Assembly: GCA_963759875.1 (NCBI GenBank)
Contig: CAVXBB010000015.1
Coordinates: 2,232,001 to 2,296,000 of the forward strand
Source: JAFAGX01 sp963759875
GTDB lineage: Bacteria; Acidobacteriota; Terriglobia; Terriglobales; Acidobacteriaceae
Reading direction: 5' to 3'
DNA length: 64,000 nucleotides
Shown: piece by piece, positions 42,367 through 52,414 of the stretch
Layout: each line of letters opens with the position of its first letter
How positions within the stretch are numbered: position 1 is the first letter of the stretch
The notes under the pieces: generated by a model
Database searches by the model: none
The model's input: only the letters and a program-made list of their open reading frames with translations
Told to the model about the DNA's origin: nothing
Program-made: the position numbers and the translations under genes

Positions 42367-43453
42367 GAGCACAGCGACACGCACCCGGGTCTGTCCGTTA
42401 CGATAGAAGACGCCGGACCTGGAATTACCTTTGGTATGAGTCCGGCAAGCGCCGGTCAAAACTCGTCGGGAGTAAACAGCAGTACCCAACGAAGGCCGCC
42501 GCATGGAAAGCGGTTCAAGCAATCCCGAAACAACTGTGCAAGGCACAGAACACGCTGACGGTCGCAACATTGGTTGAGCAATACCGTCAAGAGAAAATGC
42601 CCAAGCGAGCGAGCACGAGACGCGGGTACGAAACGTACCTGCGAAAACACATCCTTCCGAAATGGCAGGATGCGGACATCACGGAGCTGCAAGCGCGCGT
42701 AGTGGAGTTATGGCTTGCCTCACTTGAGCTGGCCCGAAAAGCAAGGTTCACATCCGGGGACTGCTGCACACTCTTTGGGATTACGCAATGTGGCGCGGAG
42801 ACGTGCCCACACAACGGAATCCGATGGAGTTGGTTGAGGTAAAGAATGCATCCAAGCGGCTAGAGAAACCACGCACGATGACCATTGAGGAATTTCACCG
42901 GGTGTCCGCCATTCTCACGGAGCCATACCGGACAATGGCGATAGTGGGTGTATGCCTCGGATTGCGATGGTCAGAACTTGTGGGCCTGAAGTGGCAAGAC
43001 ATTGATTGGCTAAACGGTGAGCTGAGACTTCAACGCGCCGTTGTAAAGCAGATTGAAGACGTGGTGAAAACAGTTCACTCCGGCAAGCCACTCGCGCTTG
43101 ACACGCGAATCCTGGACGTGCTCAAGCAAGATAAGCAGAGCAGTGTATTCACGGACCGTCAAGATTGGGTCTTTGCCTCACCTGAAAAGAATGGAAAACT
43201 TCCCCGGAGCTACACATCGTTTTGGGAGAAGTTGGGGCGAGCGTGTCAGGACGCGGGAATCAAGCACGTTTCACCTCACAGCTTCCGGCACAGTTATCGT
43301 GCGTGGCTTGATGAATTGGGCACGCCAATCACTGTGCAGCAACGCGCTATGCGTCACGGAGACATCCGCGTCACGATGAGCTACGGGGAGACTGTGGGAG
43401 ATGCTTTGCGCGAAGCTACGGCGAAGGTTGCAGCTAGGGTAATTCCCCAATGA
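42360..43453 (+). pseudogene. Tyrosine integrase of the large island, frameshifted
   Basis: A TTG start after GGAGG opens a frame homologous to the integrase at 10571. The first half (WNYLWYESGKRRSKLVGSKQ, TLVEQYRQEKMPKRASTRRG) and second half (GLRWSELVGLKW, HSFRHSYRAWL, RHGDIRVTMSYGE with Tyr) align end to end with it. A single base missing in the run of four A's at 42737-42740 shifts the frame: restoring it gives ARKSKVHIRGLLHTLWDYAM. As read, the protein is split; if the base is an error, the integrase is intact. Confidence 0.8.
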
Positions 43454-43515
43454 GCAGGCAAACGGAGGAAACGGAGCGCCAACGGAGCGCAACGTGAGGT
43501 AACCGATTGAAACAC

Positions 43516-43592
43516 TGGGGTGGGAGATGGGAATCGAACCCACAACGTCCGGAGCCACAGTCCGGTGCTCTGCCAGTTGAGCTACTCCCACC
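43516..43592 (-). tRNA. tRNA-His (GTG)
   Basis: The minus strand folds as a complete tRNA: extra G-1 opposite C73 (the histidine hallmark), acceptor GTGGGAG/CTCCCAC, D-arm GCTC...GAGC, anticodon loop CTGTGGC with GTG, T-arm GTGGG-TTCGATT-CCCAT, and encoded CCA. Its 3' end is the attachment site for the two elements to its left. Confidence 0.95.
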
Positions 43593-43624
43593 GGATTTAT
43601 CGATTATAACAAGTTAGAATGTGC

Positions 43625-45193
43625 TTACCGCCAATGCTTCAATTTCGGCCACGCCTGGGCGAGCGTGCCGAACTTCGATCCTCGGCAGATGTAGATATCA
43701 ATCTGCTTTTCCAGCGCGTAGGGATTGTCCGCTGAGGTTCCGACGTAGGCGACTTGGTTGAACAGTTCCTGCAACCTTTCTCTGCTGTCGTCCAAAACGA
43801 TCAGGCAGTTTCCCGAGTATCCGCGCGGACCCCACAAAAACCAGGTCTGGTGTCCGCTGAGAGACTGAGGCAACCCATACTCGCGTCCAAGAAAATCAAT
43901 GGCTCCAGCCTGGCCGTAATCCTGTGCAAAGATTCCACAGTCACCGCGCTCATCGGGCGCAAGCCGGTTCCATGCCACAGCAGTTTCGGCGACAATCTCA
44001 TTCCACCCGAACTGATCGGCGTACCACTGCGGCAACGGCGCGCGAGCATGCGCGTGCTCCATCACCGGCAATTTGAACGGCAAGGTTTTCGTGTATTGCA
44101 GGAATGTGTCGTTCGATAGAACCGGAACGGCAATTGGGAGAAGGTGAATCCCACTGCCGAGAATGATTAATGCAATCACGGGTTTAATCCATGCGCGGCG
44201 TGGGCTCGTGAGCACCGCTTCAATCACCACCGCTCCAGCCGCCAGCAACATCGGGTAAATCGGCGCAAGGTAGTAATTCTTGCCGTGTAAAAGAAAAAGA
44301 ACCGTATAGCAAACGAGGTAGCTCCAGCCGAGCACGCGGTACCGCCTTAAACGTGGTGACACGAACAGTGCAGTCAGCCCTGCAATCCAGACCGGCGCCG
44401 TGAACGGGTTCACCAGCAAAGTCTGCTGCAGAAAATATTGTCCGGCAGAAAGCACAACGTCCCGCCCCTCGGCGCGGATATTGTGCATCAGCTGGAGAAA
44501 CGGCCAGTCGTAGTGGAGGTTCCAAAGCAGGTTCGGCAAGAAGATAAGAAATGCCGCCATGCCGCCAATCCAAATCCACTTATTCAGAAATACTTTGCGC
44601 TGCTCAGTAAGAAGCAGACCGACAACGATTCCTAACCCAAACAGCGCAATCGTATACTTCTCCTCCATCCCCACCCCGGCGATTACGCCAAACCAAAGCC
44701 AATACCTCGGCTCATTCCGCTTGATCGCGAGGATTGCAAAATAAACGCAGCCCATCCATAAATTGGGTTCCAGGCAGTTCGTGCTCAGAAGGCTGCCGTT
44801 CGACAAGTATTGCGGCGCTAAGGCGACAGCAATCGTGGTCAACAACAACGCAAATCGATTGCCGCTAAGTTCGCGCGCGATCACCGCAGCCTGTACGACG
44901 AGGAACGATGAAGCTATCGCTGGAATTAGCCGGATGCTGCGCAACGAATCACCGAAGACTGCCCGACAGATGTGAATCAGAAACGGAATCAGCGGCGGCT
45001 GATCGACGTATCCCCAGGCGAGATGATTGCCGCAGGCGATGTAATCGAATTCGTCACGAAAATAGCCGTATCGATTATTGAAGTAGATGTGCAAAACCAA
45101 CTTGGCCAGTGCAATGGACCAGACTACTGCCATGCCGCTGGCTGCGTTCAAATGCCATTGCTTTTGCGCTCCAATAGAAGTGGCGGTGGCCAT
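43625..45193 (-). CDS. Glycosyltransferase family 39 / ArnT-like membrane protein
   Basis: This 522-residue protein has about ten transmembrane segments. The first loop holds NNRYGYFRDEFDYIACGNHL (the DE pair typical of PMT_2/GT39 enzymes), followed by YVDQPPLIPFL. A soluble C-terminal domain (about 400-520) contains CGIFAQDYGQAGAIDFLGRE. These enzymes move sugars from polyprenyl-phosphate carriers to lipids or proteins outside the membrane. Substrate unknown. Confidence 0.85.
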   Translation of the reverse strand: MATATSIGAQKQWHLNAASGMAVVWSIALAKLVLHIYFNNRYGYFRDEFDYIACGNHLAWGYVDQPPLIPFLIHICRAVFGDSLRSIRLIPAIASSFLVVQAAVIARELSGNRFALLLTTIAVALAPQYLSNGSLLSTNCLEPNLWMGCVYFAILAIKRNEPRYWLWFGVIAGVGMEEKYTIALFGLGIVVGLLLTEQRKVFLNKWIWIGGMAAFLIFLPNLLWNLHYDWPFLQLMHNIRAEGRDVVLSAGQYFLQQTLLVNPFTAPVWIAGLTALFVSPRLRRYRVLGWSYLVCYTVLFLLHGKNYYLAPIYPMLLAAGAVVIEAVLTSPRRAWIKPVIALIILGSGIHLLPIAVPVLSNDTFLQYTKTLPFKLPVMEHAHARAPLPQWYADQFGWNEIVAETAVAWNRLAPDERGDCGIFAQDYGQAGAIDFLGREYGLPQSLSGHQTWFLWGPRGYSGNCLIVLDDSRERLQELFNQVAYVGTSADNPYALEKQIDIYICRGSKFGTLAQAWPKLKHWR

Positions 45194-45287
45194 AAAAATC
45201 AGAAAAGGGCATCCGCGGCTGAAAAAAAGCCATTATAGCGGCTCAGAAATGTGGGTTAAGCGATTGCAAGGACAACGAGGCGGAGAT

Positions 45288-46550
45288 TCAGCGGCCGACG
45301 CCGACGTATTCAAATCCCATAGCCCGCAGCCGTGTCGAATCCAGCAGGTTCTTGGTGTCCACGATACAGCGGCCGCCGCAGCAGTTGCTTGATGCGGTCG
45401 AAGTCGAGCGCGCGAAATTCAGGCCAGCCGGTGCCGACCACAAGCGCGTCCACACCTTCGGCCGCCGCGTAGGGCGAATCGCAATAATGCACTGTCCCGT
45501 TGAGTTCGGTCCGCGCATCGGGGATCGCAACCGGATCATAGGCGCGCACCTGGGCGCCATTTGCAATCAGAGACTCTGGCCAGCCGAATAGAGGAAGAGC
45601 CTGCGACCGAGTTTGTATTCGGTTTGAAGGCCAGTCCGAGAATTCCAACATCTTTGTTCTGCACGGACTTCGCGTAATGGGAAATCTTGCCTACAACCTG
45701 ATCGGCCAAGCTCTGGTTGACTTCGCGAGCGGCCTCAAGAATTTTCAGGGAACTCCTTTGTCGCGCGCCAGTTCCGCCAGGGAGTCCATATCAGACTCCG
45801 CGAACAGGCCGCCCATTCCCGCTCCTGGTTGCAGGCACCGAGGCGCGATCTTCTTATCCAGGCCGAGAGCCAGCGAGAGATTGACAGCATCAGCGCCAAC
45901 CCGCTCGCAAAGGCTTGCCACTTCATTAATAAAAGAGATTTTTGTGGCGAGAAATGCCGTGCCGCTTCCCGCACCAACTCCGCAGTCTCATGGTTAGTCA
46001 CGATTACCGGGACCCCGCGCATAACAAGAGAACGGAAAATTTGCTTCAGAGCCAGGCACCGCATCGTTGGAAGAAGTACCCAGCATAATGCGGTCCGGCC
46101 AGTTGAAATCTTCCACCGCGCATCCCAGGGTGAAGAACATAGGCTGCGAAACAATCGTCGCACTGCAAGCCGGCTTTTTTGAGCTGCTCCTCTAACGCGG
46201 TCGCGGTCCCCACCGCGACCGGTGTGACGATACAAAGAATCGGAGGTTTGGCTGCGAGCGCGCGCAATCCGCAGAGCCAGGTCCGTCAGATGTTGCGGCG
46301 TGTCCTCCGCCAGAAAAATGACTGCGCCTTGCGGGCAAATGAATCTATGTCGGTCGAATAGGCCAAACGCCCGGCGCGCACGTTACGTTTGATTACTTCC
46401 GCCAGGTTCTTTTCGTAGAAAGGGAATTGCGCCTGTGCCATTTCCACCATGCGCGAACTGTCAGGATGGCAGCAAAAGACCGGGGTGCCAAAATCCGCCA
46501 GACAGGCCGAAACCACCGTTCCCAAGATAACCTGCCCCATAAACCCCGAT
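45288..46550 (-). pseudogene. UDP-glucose 6-dehydrogenase, multiple frameshifts
   Basis: On the minus strand, pieces in different frames match UGD in order: SACLADFGTPVFCC, QFPFYEKNLAEVIKRNVRAG and LAYSTDIDSFARKAQ (N-terminal Rossmann), a middle segment, then VRAYDPVA, HYCDSPYAAAEGVDALVVGT and LLDSTRLRAMGFEYVGVGR. At least four frame changes are needed. As read it is non-functional; alternatively this stretch is poorly sequenced. The flanking genes are clean. Confidence 0.75.
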
Positions 46551-46719
46551 CTGCATATGGCCTCCTGCCCCGCTCGCAGCGTGTCCAGAAACCCGCTCGG
46601 CGGCCGTTACCAGGCAACTCCAAGTCTGTATTACGCCCCAGTTCTGCCTTTGACAACGCCGGGACGGGACATGTACTTAGACCCGAAAGCCGCGCCGGAC
46701 GGGCTGCAATTAGGACAAT

Positions 46720-47318
46720 GACCGGAGGTGCGCGGTGTTTTCGGCGGCTTTGGCTAAGGAGCGAAAGAGTTTACGCTCACCAGGCTGCGGCCGAGCGGGA
46801 AGCCGGCCAGGTCGGCCCAGCGATTGTCTTCGTCTTCGCGCACAAACGTGAGCTCGCGCATTGATATGCGGCGGCTGCCTGGGTATTCTGCCCAGCGGTC
46901 GCGGGCAACGATGTAGGCTTGCTGCGCCTGCTCCTCGTCGCTGAGTCTTCACGATCGTGAGATGAGGCATGTAAGGCCATTCTTCTTCTGCCGCCAGAGC
47001 CTGGGTATTCAAGCTGGTCGATGCAGTTCGCGCATGCGGTAACCGGCATCAGCAACGCGGATGAAAACCGTGGGCGTGACCGGGACAAACGTTTCCGACC
47101 TCCCCCAGGATCACTTCGAAGGGCTCCACCCGGCTGCAAACTTCCTCTAGGGTCTCAGCGCCGAGCGTTCGCTTCCGTGAAGGTGACGCGGCGGCAGAAT
47201 GGTCAGATGAGCCGGCCAAATGAGGCAGATCGGGGTGCAAGTTCCCGTCGAAGGTTTCGACAAACTCCCCGACTGGATTTCTTACGTACGCCACCAGGGC
47301 ATAACGCGGAGTCTGCAT
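46720..47318 (-). pseudogene. 2'-5' RNA ligase family protein, frameshifted
   Basis: Minus-strand pieces read TPRYALVAYVRNPVGEFVET, ETLEEVCSRVEPFEVILGEV and NTQALAAEEEWPYMPHLTIV, with the HxT motif (HLTI). These fit the 2H phosphoesterase / 2'-5' RNA ligase family in order but in different frames. The first HxT, expected near HLAGSSDHSAA, is disrupted by a shift. Same condition as the neighbouring UGD. Confidence 0.65.
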
Positions 47319-47469
47319 GATCAAACAGAGAATTATACCTCTTGCCCTCGCACCGCGCAAGGCGTTGCACAACAGGTTCGCAGCGTGGGCGCGATTTGCG
47401 CAGCCGGCAGCTCGTAACGTTCGGTCTAAGCCAATCGACTACTCGCGTGTCATCTATAATCAGACAAGT

Positions 47470-47546
47470 CGGGGCGTAGCGCAGCCTGGTAGCGCACCTG
47501 CCTTGGGCGCAGGGGGTCGTAGGTTCAAATCCTATCGCCCCGACCA
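47470..47546 (+). tRNA. tRNA-Pro (TGG)
   Basis: The plus strand folds as acceptor CGGGGCG/CGCCCCG, D-arm GCGC...GCGC, anticodon stem CCTGC/GCAGG with loop CTTGGGC (TGG), T-arm GTAGG-TTCAAAT-CCTAT, and encoded CCA. It is complete. Confidence 0.95.
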
Positions 47547-47741
47547 GTTTTAAAATCACTTGCTTACGCGGTTCTCACTCCTGGCGCGAATACTAAAGCA
47601 GGGGCTCAATTCAGCGCAAGGAGTCTCTTGCCTTTGCTTTCCGTTTTTCGAGCGCCTTCCGTCTCTTGTATTTCCGAACTGCGCCCAGATGTCCACATTC
47701 CCACCGATGGTATTTTTTTCTTCGCGAGCGCCCACTTTAAT

Positions 47742-48383
47742 TCAACGCGGGAAATGATAATGCACGTCTTGCTTCGAAGGCAGAGGAACGCCATCGCGTG
47801 TTGCCGGTACAAAGTGCCACTTCTGCAATGCGGCGATCACCTGTTGATCGACCGACGGATTGAAGCTCTGCAACACTTTCATCTCAGTGATATTGCCCCC
47901 TGAATCGATGGTGATCTCGACGATCACATCTCCGCTTTCGCCGTTGAGTAGCGCCGGAGAAACCAGTGGATCGAAAGAAACTATCGGTAACGCAGGTCGA
48001 ACCTCGAAACCCGAAAGTGGTCCGTAGGAAAGCGATCCATAGGTCGACCCGGCAGCGGCTCCGTCGTGGGCGATTGACGATGCCGTCAGATTGCCTTCAC
48101 TCATTTTCGCAGATACGGGTGGCAATTGCGGAATGCGTCGAAGGCTGAGCTTTCGCCGGAACACACGCGGCAGCGGACGCGACTGCGTAACTCCGGTTTC
48201 ACCGCCGAAAAAAAAGCGAGTTAGGGAATGTCCGCCCTCGCCCTTTGTAAGCAGACTGGGAGCGACAAAGATGGGTGCGGGACTGTGAAGCATAAAGGCG
48301 AGAAAAACGAGGTGCACCGCAACCGACACGGCCAAGAAAGCGGGCTGCCGCTTCGGCGGCTCGAAACTGAATTGCGCAAACAT
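47742..48383 (-). CDS. TonB family energy-transducing protein
   Basis: This 213-residue protein has an N-terminal membrane anchor (AFLAVSVAVHLVFLAFML), a proline-bearing linker and a TonB C-terminal domain (about 125-210: GDVIVEITIDSGGNITEMKV, SVDQQVIAALQKWHFVPATR). It would couple the inner-membrane proton motive force to outer-membrane receptors. ExbB/ExbD are not adjacent. Confidence 0.85.
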   Translation of the reverse strand: MFAQFSFEPPKRQPAFLAVSVAVHLVFLAFMLHSPAPIFVAPSLLTKGEGGHSLTRFFFGGETGVTQSRPLPRVFRRKLSLRRIPQLPPVSAKMSEGNLTASSIAHDGAAAGSTYGSLSYGPLSGFEVRPALPIVSFDPLVSPALLNGESGDVIVEITIDSGGNITEMKVLQSFNPSVDQQVIAALQKWHFVPATRDGVPLPSKQDVHYHFPR

Positions 48384-48586
48384 TTTCCGCTTTCGTGATG
48401 GTTAGACGTTCAGCGGCCCCCACAGGTTAGACCGATTCGGCATGAGTATGCGCCGAAATTGCCAGCGATGTGCGAAAATCTTTAACGCCGTTGGTATCGT
48501 TTTATATGTCCTTGCGGCAATGGTTTGCATCTATTGGGCGGCCATTAGAATCAAGATTGATTTGTTGTGGTGATGTCCCCCCTTTG

Positions 48587-50125
48587 ATGACTATGGAAGA
48601 ATTGAGCACGAGCAAGTCATGGTGCGAAAAGAGGACATTTTTTAAAGCGAGGGCGCTTGTTTATGCGCTCGTAAATTTTATTTTTCTAGTCCACATCGCG
48701 AGCGGACGCATAGCTGCTTCGCCGCTACAGGTGCCTGGCTCTACCTCGGGGTATTCGACCAGCACAAGCGCGGCGCAGTCTAATTCAGCCGGGGCCGCCG
48801 TCTCGATTTCGACTCAAAGTCCATTTTCTGGCAGTGTGCCCGAGGGTAAGGCGACTACCGAAGTTCTGCAACTGTCTCTTCGCGACGCGCTCGATCGGGG
48901 GCTGAGAAACAATCTCGGCCTGCTCCTGCAAAGCGACACCACGTTAACCGCGCGCGGCGAAAAATGGAAAGAACTCAGCGCGTTGCTGCCGCATCTGAGT
49001 GCGAGCGCTACACAGAGCGTGGAGCAGATCGATTTGGCAGCGTTGGGCTTCCGCTTTTCTTTTCCGGGTGTCCCCAACGTAATTGGGCCCATCGGGATTT
49101 TCCAGAGCGGAGCCTTCCTTAACCAGTCCGTTTTTGACTATAACGCGATCCTCCGCACACGCGGTGCGCGGGAAAGCGAGAGAGCGGCCCAGTATTCTTA
49201 CAAGAATGCGCGCGAATTAGTTGTGCTGGCGGTAGGAAATGCGTACCTTTTAACCCTGTCCGGTGCAGCGCGTGTAGATACCGCGGAAGCCCAGGTGCAG
49301 ACTGCGCAAACGCTCTATGATAGGGCAGCCGATCAGCAGAAGGCCGGCGTGAGTGCGCAAATAGACGTGCTGCGGGCGGGCGTGCAACTACAACAGCAAC
49401 AACAAGAGCTCATTGTCGCCCGAAATGATTATGCAAAGCAGAAACTGCAACTTGCGCGAGTCATCGGTTTGCCTCCCGGCCAGGAGTTCACGGTGACTAC
49501 GCAAGCGCCCTACGAACCGTTGGTGCCGGCCAGCATCGACGAGGATTTGCGGAGGGCTTATATTTCGCGTTCTGACTATCTTGCAGCGGTATTGCAGGTT
49601 CGAGCGGCAGAAGCCCAGCGCCGTGCAGCCACGGCGGAACATTATCCGACCGTGGACATAGCCGGTGATTTCGGAGCGGCAGGTGTAAACGTCGGCATTT
49701 CCCACAGCGTTTATCAAATCGGCGCAACTTTGAATATTCCCATCACCGAAGGAGGTAGAATCCACGCCGATGTTCTCCAGGCAGAGGCAACTTTGCGCCA
49801 AAGCCGCCAAGAACTGGAAGACTTACGCGGCCAGATCGACTACCAGGTTCGTGCAGCACGGCTGGACTTGACCGCTGCCGCCGACCAGGTAGCAGTGGCC
49901 CGAAGTTTGGTTGATCTCGCGAATCAGACCTTGGTGCAAGCACGTGATCGCTTTGCCGCCGGAGTTACCGACAATCTCGAAGTTGTTCAGGCGCAGCAGG
50001 CCTTAGTTGCCGCCAACGAGAGCTACATTTCGAGTCTTTATGCGCATAATCTTGCCAAGCTCGAACTGGCGACGGCCATTGGGTTCGCAGAGGAAGGCGT
50101 GAAGCAGTATTTGCAACGTAAATAA
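48587..50125 (+). CDS. TolC-like outer-membrane efflux protein
   Basis: I place the start near 48587 (512 residues); the frame opens at 48470 but the first 40 residues look non-coding. A signal segment (ARALVYALVNFIFLVHIASG) is followed by two OEP repeats (LSLRDALDRGLRNNLGLLLQ; GQIDYQVRAARLDLTAAADQ) and the conserved FAAGVTDNLEVVQAQQALVAA motif. It is the trimeric export duct. It is followed immediately by an HlyD/EmrA adaptor (1-base gap), forming two-thirds of a tripartite exporter; no inner-membrane pump follows. Confidence 0.88.
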   Translation: MTMEELSTSKSWCEKRTFFKARALVYALVNFIFLVHIASGRIAASPLQVPGSTSGYSTSTSAAQSNSAGAAVSISTQSPFSGSVPEGKATTEVLQLSLRDALDRGLRNNLGLLLQSDTTLTARGEKWKELSALLPHLSASATQSVEQIDLAALGFRFSFPGVPNVIGPIGIFQSGAFLNQSVFDYNAILRTRGARESERAAQYSYKNARELVVLAVGNAYLLTLSGAARVDTAEAQVQTAQTLYDRAADQQKAGVSAQIDVLRAGVQLQQQQQELIVARNDYAKQKLQLARVIGLPPGQEFTVTTQAPYEPLVPASIDEDLRRAYISRSDYLAAVLQVRAAEAQRRAATAEHYPTVDIAGDFGAAGVNVGISHSVYQIGATLNIPITEGGRIHADVLQAEATLRQSRQELEDLRGQIDYQVRAARLDLTAAADQVAVARSLVDLANQTLVQARDRFAAGVTDNLEVVQAQQALVAANESYISSLYAHNLAKLELATAIGFAEEGVKQYLQRK

Positions 50126-50126
50126 T

Positions 50127-51410
50127 ATGGCACAACATACTGAGATCGAAGTCCACGACAGCCCGCCAGAGTCCGCGTCGGGATCTCGACCCACTCCGGG
50201 TCCTTTGCCCGCATCAGACAGGGACCTGCGTTGGCGGCGCTTCAAAACACGTAATCCAAAATTGCGGCTGTTCCTTATCATCGGCATAATTGTCCTGGTT
50301 GTAGCCGGTTTCTTTCTCTGGCGTTATTTCAGCAGCTATGAAGATACCGATGATGCGCAGATCGACGGCAACCTGAATCCGGTGAGCGCCCGCATCACTG
50401 GGCACGTATTAAAGCTTCTTGTGCAGGACAATCAGTATGTGCCGGTCGGAACGCCACTGGTCCAGATTGATCCCAAGGATTACCAGGTGGCCTATGAATC
50501 CGCCAAGGCCGAATATGATGACGCGATGGCCTTGGCCGCTGCGGCGCATGTGAATGTGCCCATAACTTCTGTCAGTACGACTAGTCAGATTTCTTCGGCG
50601 CAGGCTGACATCGAGAACGCGCAGGCTGGCATTGCGGGCGCTCGTCAACAGTATGAAGCGGCTAACGCACAGCTCGAACAAGCTGAAGCTAACAACGTAA
50701 AGGCGCAGGATGACCTGGTGCGCTATCGCCAGCTCGTGGAAAAGCAGGAGATCTCGCAGCAGCAATACGATCAAGCTCTGGCGGCTGCCAAGGCTAGTGC
50801 TGCGGCCGTAAGTGCCGCCCGTGCTTCATCCTTGGCTGCCGAGCAGCAGGTGCATCAGGCCCGAGCCCGGCTGCTGCAGGCCGAAGCCAATGCTCGCGCT
50901 GCCCGGACTGGACCGCAACAGGTATCTGCAATTCGGTCGCGTGCCCAGTCGGCGCTTGCACAGGCAGAGCAGAAAAAAGCCGCGCTGGATCAGGCCCAAC
51001 TCAATCTCTCCTACACCCTGGTCGTCGCTCCGGTCACTGGCGCCGTTACTAACCGAACGGTCGACGTGGGTGCCAATGTGTCGCCCGCCCAGCAGATGAT
51101 GCTCGTTGTCAATTTGGACGACATTTGGGTGACCGCTAATTTCAAGGAAACTCAGTTGAAGGGCATGAAAGTGGGGCAACCGGTTACGATCCATGTCGAT
51201 GAGAACGGCAAGGATTACAAGGGTCACGTGCAGAGCATTGCCGGTGCAACCGGGGCCATCACCAGCCTTTTGCCTCCCGAGAACGCCACCGGAAATTATG
51301 TCAAAGTAGTGCAGAGAATCCCGGTGAAAATAACTTTCGATCCGGGCGAGACCAAGGAGCACGTGCTGCGGCCGGGAATGTCGGTAGAACCAAAGGTTTG
51401 GCTCCGATAA
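50127..51410 (+). CDS. HlyD/EmrA-type membrane fusion protein
   Basis: This 427-residue protein has one N-terminal transmembrane helix (about 48-67, FLIIGIIVLVVAGFFLWR), a lipoyl/barrel-sandwich domain (DTDDAQIDGNLNPVSARITG), a long alpha-hairpin rich in Ala/Gln coiled coil (about 140-290), and a beta-barrel (VDVGANVSPAQQMMLVVNLD, GMKVGQPVTIHVDENG). It bridges an inner-membrane transporter and the TolC-like protein upstream. An MFS/EmrB partner is expected elsewhere. Confidence 0.9.
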   Translation: MAQHTEIEVHDSPPESASGSRPTPGPLPASDRDLRWRRFKTRNPKLRLFLIIGIIVLVVAGFFLWRYFSSYEDTDDAQIDGNLNPVSARITGHVLKLLVQDNQYVPVGTPLVQIDPKDYQVAYESAKAEYDDAMALAAAAHVNVPITSVSTTSQISSAQADIENAQAGIAGARQQYEAANAQLEQAEANNVKAQDDLVRYRQLVEKQEISQQQYDQALAAAKASAAAVSAARASSLAAEQQVHQARARLLQAEANARAARTGPQQVSAIRSRAQSALAQAEQKKAALDQAQLNLSYTLVVAPVTGAVTNRTVDVGANVSPAQQMMLVVNLDDIWVTANFKETQLKGMKVGQPVTIHVDENGKDYKGHVQSIAGATGAITSLLPPENATGNYVKVVQRIPVKITFDPGETKEHVLRPGMSVEPKVWLR

Positions 51411-51438
51411 CTGCATCTTAAGAAGATAGGATAGGTCG

Positions 51439-52110
51439 TTGTACAGGATCATTGCAGTCGAGCGGGAGTACGGATGCGGTGCTAGCGAGATCGCGCGCCA
51501 ACTGGCCGAGCGTTTGGGCTGGAGACTTTGGGACCACGCCCTGACCGAGGAAATTGCCAAGCTGGCGAATGTCGAATGTGCCGCGGTTGAACGTTGCGAA
51601 GAACGCGCCGACAGCACTTTTCGGCGGCTGGTGAACTCTTTCCTGCGCGGCAGTTATGAAAGTCACATGTCTGCCCCGGGAAGAGAGCCGTTCAATACAG
51701 ACCGGTTCGTCGCCGTAGGCCAGCAGGTGATGGAGAAAGCCGCGAACGCCGGAAATTGCGTGATCGTGGGGCGTGGCGCGCCTTATTTCTTACGTGAACG
51801 TAACGACGTGTTTCACGTCTTCTTGTACGCGCCTTTTCCCGAAAAGGTCCGGCGCCTAAGGTCGCAGGGAAAAAGCCAAGTAGAAGCAGAGCGCTTACTG
51901 GATAACATCGATCACGAACGCATCGAGTTTGTGAAGCGTTATTTCAATGCCGATTGGCCAACTCGCTCGCTCTACCACATGATGATGAACACCGCGATCG
52001 GTAACGAGAATGTCATCTCCATCGTTCTCAACAGCATGGGTATTTTCGAGAAGGGTCCGATACGCGTGCAGCCTCCAACCCATTCCGGTGAAGAAGTCTC
52101 TGCAAAATGA
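51439..52110 (+). CDS. Cytidylate kinase-like protein
   Basis: A TTG start after GGATAGG gives 223 residues. IIAVEREYGCGASEIARQLA replaces the canonical P-loop GxxGxGK and matches the cytidylate-kinase-like family (PF13189). VIVGRGAPYFLRERNDVFHV and a mobile LID-like RLLDNIDHERIEFVKRYFN follow. Substrate unknown; many act in nucleotide metabolism. It follows the efflux operon by about 28 bases and may be co-transcribed. Confidence 0.8.
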   Translation: MYRIIAVEREYGCGASEIARQLAERLGWRLWDHALTEEIAKLANVECAAVERCEERADSTFRRLVNSFLRGSYESHMSAPGREPFNTDRFVAVGQQVMEKAANAGNCVIVGRGAPYFLRERNDVFHVFLYAPFPEKVRRLRSQGKSQVEAERLLDNIDHERIEFVKRYFNADWPTRSLYHMMMNTAIGNENVISIVLNSMGIFEKGPIRVQPPTHSGEEVSAK

Positions 52111-52414
52111 GATTGCGCTCGCCACAGGCGCTAACGGGGGCCTCGGGATGTCAGTGACCCGACGCTCCTTGATGCCTGCGCGACGGGTCGTCGGCGTCTC
52201 GCGAAACATCAGCAGAACCAGTTCAACAGCCCTTGATTGGGAGGATCGATGTCCGCCGCGCATTTGATCGGAGGCTTCGCAGGCGGTAAGACAATTGCCG
52301 ACACGTGTGACTTTCGGTACCCCGCGCAGTGCACCTTTTTCGCTGCACTTTAACATTCCTGAAATATTCTGGGCTTAGCATTAATATGTCCGGCTTCTCA
52401 ACGGAGGATGGCAT
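52111..52414. other. Intergenic, weak terminator only
   Basis: About 300 bases. GTGCA...TGCAC followed by TTT near 52338-52356 is a weak terminator-like hairpin. No gene is seen. Confidence 0.3.

Larger units (their letters stand above)
11734..43538. mobile_element. Large tRNA-His island, mosaic
   Basis: About 31.8 kb lies between 24-bp direct repeats of the tRNA-His 3' end, with an excisionase/integrase pair (42160-43453) at the right end and the intact tRNA just outside. The content is unusual for core genome: three transposase remnants or copies, a tRNA-Phe fragment with a third integrase, many truncated genes, and a candidate defence module. The region may have accreted several insertions over time; the repeats support the outer boundaries, not a single event. 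Confidence 0.6.
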
